The translations under genes were made by a program, and so were the position numbers. The notes beneath the pieces were generated by a model. The model saw only the letters and a list, made by a program, of their open reading frames with translations, did no database searches and was not told where the DNA came from. Positions 60,914 to 64,000 of a stretch of 64,000 nucleotides of DNA are shown piece after piece. How positions within the stretch are numbered: the stretch's first letter is position 1; each line of letters begins with the position of its first letter. Source of the stretch: Cryptomeria japonica (lineage: Eukaryota; Streptophyta; Pinopsida; Cupressales; Cupressaceae); contig NC_081409.1 of assembly GCF_030272615.1 (NCBI RefSeq), positions 25,119,406 through 25,183,405 of the forward strand, written 5' to 3'.

Positions 60914-62240
60914 TTTTGCCCCTCTTTGAGACAATGCAATTTATCGCATTATTTCAAAGAAGATTAAAACATAGTGGGTAGAAAAGGCAAAAGGACTAGA
61001 AACATGATGCCTCATTCATGGGAAAGATTAGGAAAGATGACGAGTTAGTAGAATGATGCCTCCTTGAGAGGACAGGTGGTTTAGGAGAACACATATGTGG
61101 TCTCGAAAGGAAAGATATGGGATAAGGCTAGAAGCAAATGGATAAGGAGATGATAAATCGATGACCATAAAAGTAGTTATGGATGAGAGTGGATATGGGA
61201 GATAGTGAGGATGATAGTGATGGAATCTTGTCCTTAATATAGTGCTATATCATCATCGAGTTTATTATGGCAAGTGGATGCAAGAATCTAGATATGATAA
61301 AACCTAGATGACTCACATACCCTTTACAAGTAGTCATAAAACAAACCACAAAGAACAATCAAATGATAAAAATCACGATCCATCCTCACTTCTCTAATCA
61401 TTTGTGAATATTCTTAAGTAGCATAGGAAAATGATACAATATAAATCAAATAAAAGATAAGACTCACTTGACCAAACAAGTCAACATCCATTTAGATCTT
61501 CTTACCAAAGTTAAGTGTTCTTAATAGTATGATAATGATGGTGTCTGGTTTCAGGAATGAAGCATCTCGTATAAGACAAATGATAGTTCATAAAGATTGC
61601 TAATGTTGATTAGATGATTGATCAATTGGGTTGTAAGCTTAGCTTGGTAGTTTGTCTGTTGATTCTTGATTTGTTAAGCTCAGTGTTTTGTGCAATGTTT
61701 TGATTGTGCTTATTCAAAATGTCAGTGTCTTAGAAAGAGAATTTATCATGGATTTTGGATTTTTGGATTTTTTTATTTTTTAATTTTATTTTTTTTGGAT
61801 TTTAATTTTTAAACTTTTGGATTTGAAAAAAAAAAATTGGATTTTTAAGAGTTTTTTTCTTTGTATTTTTAAGTTTTTTTTAAAAAAATTTTTTTAAAAA
61901 AAATTAATAGGTAAATAGCTGGAGAGGGTTAGCTCCCATTATTTTAAAATAAAAAACATACATAGTACTCTTCTAATAGCCATATATGGCCAAACCCCAA
62001 CTATTCAATATCTATACTACCGCAAATTTATATCCCACGTCTAAAACTATATATCTTCCTACAAGAGATGATATATTTGCAAAATCTCACTTATACTATA
62101 CCATCTATGTCTTAGATATATTCTCTGAATACAAAATAAGAATACAAATACAAACTACTAGATTTAGCTACACACATGGATAAACATGTATAAACACAAA
62201 ATACTCATCTTGACAACCCTTAATCATCATCTTTGGACTC
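60914..62240 (-). mobile_element. E4 interior (3' part), non-coding
   Basis: The first 60 bp next to the LTR match the corresponding part of E3 (CATTGTCTCAAAGAGGGGCA on the minus strand). Farther in, no domain is recognised. A T- and A-rich low-complexity tract occupies about 61741-61905. The right boundary of E4 is not visible. Confidence 0.5.
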
Positions 62241-62292
62241 TTCCAACTTTGTTTTTGCATCACCAATTTAAATACCCAGGGTCTATTGCTCC

Positions 62293-62480
62293 ATTGTGAG
62301 GCAGTATAAAATAGGGTATTCTTGGCCACAATTAGAATGAACAGGTTCCTGAACTTTGTTCATGAAGGCCTTCAGCTCATCCTCCATGTAGACGTTGTCG
62401 AATGTCACCTGTAATGCCCACCAAAATACCCTAGAGAAAATTAAGCTATCTAGCTCACTGAAGGTGACAATAACTTTATT
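62293..62480 (-). other. Short coding-like fragment, unidentified
   Basis: A minus-strand frame open for about 70 codons includes VTFDNVYMEDELKAFMNKV followed by QEPVHSNCG and a stop. It has no start codon at its head and I recognise no family. It may be a retroelement relic or chance. Confidence 0.2.
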
Positions 62481-64000
62481 TTTTAAATCTTAGAAACATC
62501 TATCGCAGCATTCAAACCTCAAACAAGCAATGCAAACAACAAACAATGATATGCATTAAATGAGCATTCATAATAGATTGTCTTTCATAGAATTTAAATC
62601 GCAAGCGGAATAACCATGACAACATGTTGTTGCTAGCTCCCTAGGGTATCTTAACGTCATTACTTACATTACAAAATCAACCTTCATTTGTATTCACTTT
62701 AACCATTACATCATAAATAAAAAATAAATGTAACTCAAGAGCATCCAACCATTGGCAAATACCACTAATCTAATTTCCACTAACATACTCATATGCAATT
62801 TACATATTACATTGTACCTAGCGTGATAATATCCTACCTTTACATTGTTGCATTCCTAAAGTATCTTTTCTCATCTATATATGAAAATGCATACACGTTA
62901 TTAATCCTTATATAGTTAATGAACTCTCTCCTATATGACATGCATCTAACAGCCCATTTAACCACATGATCTCCAGTGTAAGATTAAGACCTTACGCTTA
63001 AATTTTCCTTTTATTTTAAACATACATTTAATCCAAACTACAATGCTCTATTTCCAATGATACCATTTCCTTAATATGAGATTCAAGTGTATAATACAAG
63101 TACTAAATGTCATTCCTATTCTTCCTTAAGTATGCATATAATTAATCTACCATGCATCAATGATCAATACTTAAGTTTAGCATGATTAGCATCCATAATG
63201 CTCCCAATAAGTCTAACCATTACTTGAAATCCTTATCCATTCAGTTGACAAATTCTTTATCAACACAACATTCACACAACAATAAATCCAAATGCACTTT
63301 AACCATTAAGTATTTCTAATATATTACAAGAGGTTCATCTATCACCTTTCACTATTATTCAGCATCAATTCTTTTCCTAATAGCAAGATGGAACATTTAT
63401 CCCTACTATCTACTTATATGAATACATCATCCTTCTTACATCAATGAGAATAACAATGGAGTGACACATTATACATCTTATTTCCAATTTACACAAATCT
63501 GCTACAATAAATCCAAATGCCATCAAGATAAGTTCCATCCACACAAGAGAGAAGTACATCCAAAGACAAGGGAAAAACCCCAAAGGTAAAAAGCACCAAC
63601 CACCTGACCAATGTGGAACCTACAAGGAACCACCCCTCGTGCTAGGAGATGATGCTAGGTCCCAATGCTCACTCTACATCTAAGGTTGACACTTCATACC
63701 AAGGACTAGACCATCGCATAGACTTTCATGCATGAACAAACACAAACAACACAATAAGGAAACTCCTAGAGGCTATCAATTCAAACAAGGCAAAAATGCA
63801 AATGCAACCAATAACAAGGGGACAAATGTAGGAGTCGAGTGTCATCACATGTCATCCACATAACATAACAATAAGGCACTGGGCTGATGGACGTGTGGAG
63901 CCATCTCAACCTATGAGAGACTAAGGGAGATTAGGTTACCATCTTCACGACCTTCTCATGCCTATCCTAAAACATCCTCCCTAGGACTAGGCCATGAGGC
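62481..64000. other. Unassigned, probably repeat-derived
   Basis: No gene is supported on either strand. TGTAATGCCC just to the left (62411) resembles a gypsy LTR start, and 63.57-64.0 kb is less A/T-rich with LTR-like composition, but no partner repeat or target duplication was found in the window. Confidence 0.35.

Noticed and set aside
62411-64000. A further complete LTR element starting TGTAATGCCC
   Set aside because: No second LTR, target duplication, primer site or coding domain could be found in the window.

Overview
The window looks like nuclear DNA of a seed plant, most likely a gymnosperm. It is AT-rich and gene-poor, with long nested LTR retrotransposons whose paired LTRs differ little. 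Two tandem genes of the plant 4-coumarate:CoA-ligase-like (4CLL) family and duplicated 3' fragments of a plant glutamate decarboxylase gene are the only host coding sequences recognised. No RNA genes or CRISPR arrays were seen. Species cannot be read from the sequence.

Layout. 1-4.1 kb: minus-strand Helitron RepHel gene in four visible exons, running off the left edge. 4.94-20.70 kb: a 3,917-bp tandem duplication. Each copy carries the last ~160 codons of glutamate decarboxylase and a small TATA-preceded membrane-peptide ORF. Copy B is split by E1, a 7.93-kb Ty3/gypsy element that has gag-protease but no reverse transcriptase or integrase. 20.7-24.6 kb: an apparently intact six-exon 4CLL gene with a peroxisomal PTS1 tail (SRL). 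24.6-27.0 kb: intergenic DNA with three small repeat blocks. 27.0-32.2 kb: the tandem 4CLL duplicate, a probable pseudogene. It has a stop at codon 4, lacks the promoter block of its sister, and carries a 1.8-kb LTR-type insertion in its last exon. 32.8-43.7 kb: a small Copia-type non-autonomous element on the minus strand (here E-small), with a 7.9-kb chromodomain gypsy element (E2) inserted in one of its LTRs. 44.0-59.3 kb: E3, a 15.3-kb gypsy element of the Tat type with two RNase H domains and an antisense plant mobile domain (PMD) region between integrase and the 3' LTR. 59.9-60.9 kb: a minus-strand LTR of the same family as E3 (E4), whose body continues toward or past the right edge. 61-64 kb: unassigned repeat-like DNA.

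Order of events. The tandem duplication preceded E1, because copy A keeps the empty target site. E-small preceded E2. The two 4CLL genes arose by duplication with a breakpoint in the 5' leader, and the downstream one then decayed. The intact gene probably makes a peroxisomal acyl-CoA ligase.

The most unusual structure is in E3. A degenerate motif close to GCGTCTGTGT is arrayed upstream of gag on the plus strand, and again, inverted, upstream of the antisense PMD region. Each array lies about 290-300 bp downstream of an identical TATATAAG box. E3 therefore looks like a two-promoter element with a matched leader in each direction. E1 has a comparable oddity: a GC-rich hairpin module repeated through its LTRs and leader. 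The LTRs of E3 and E4 share a run of five or six A/T hairpins.
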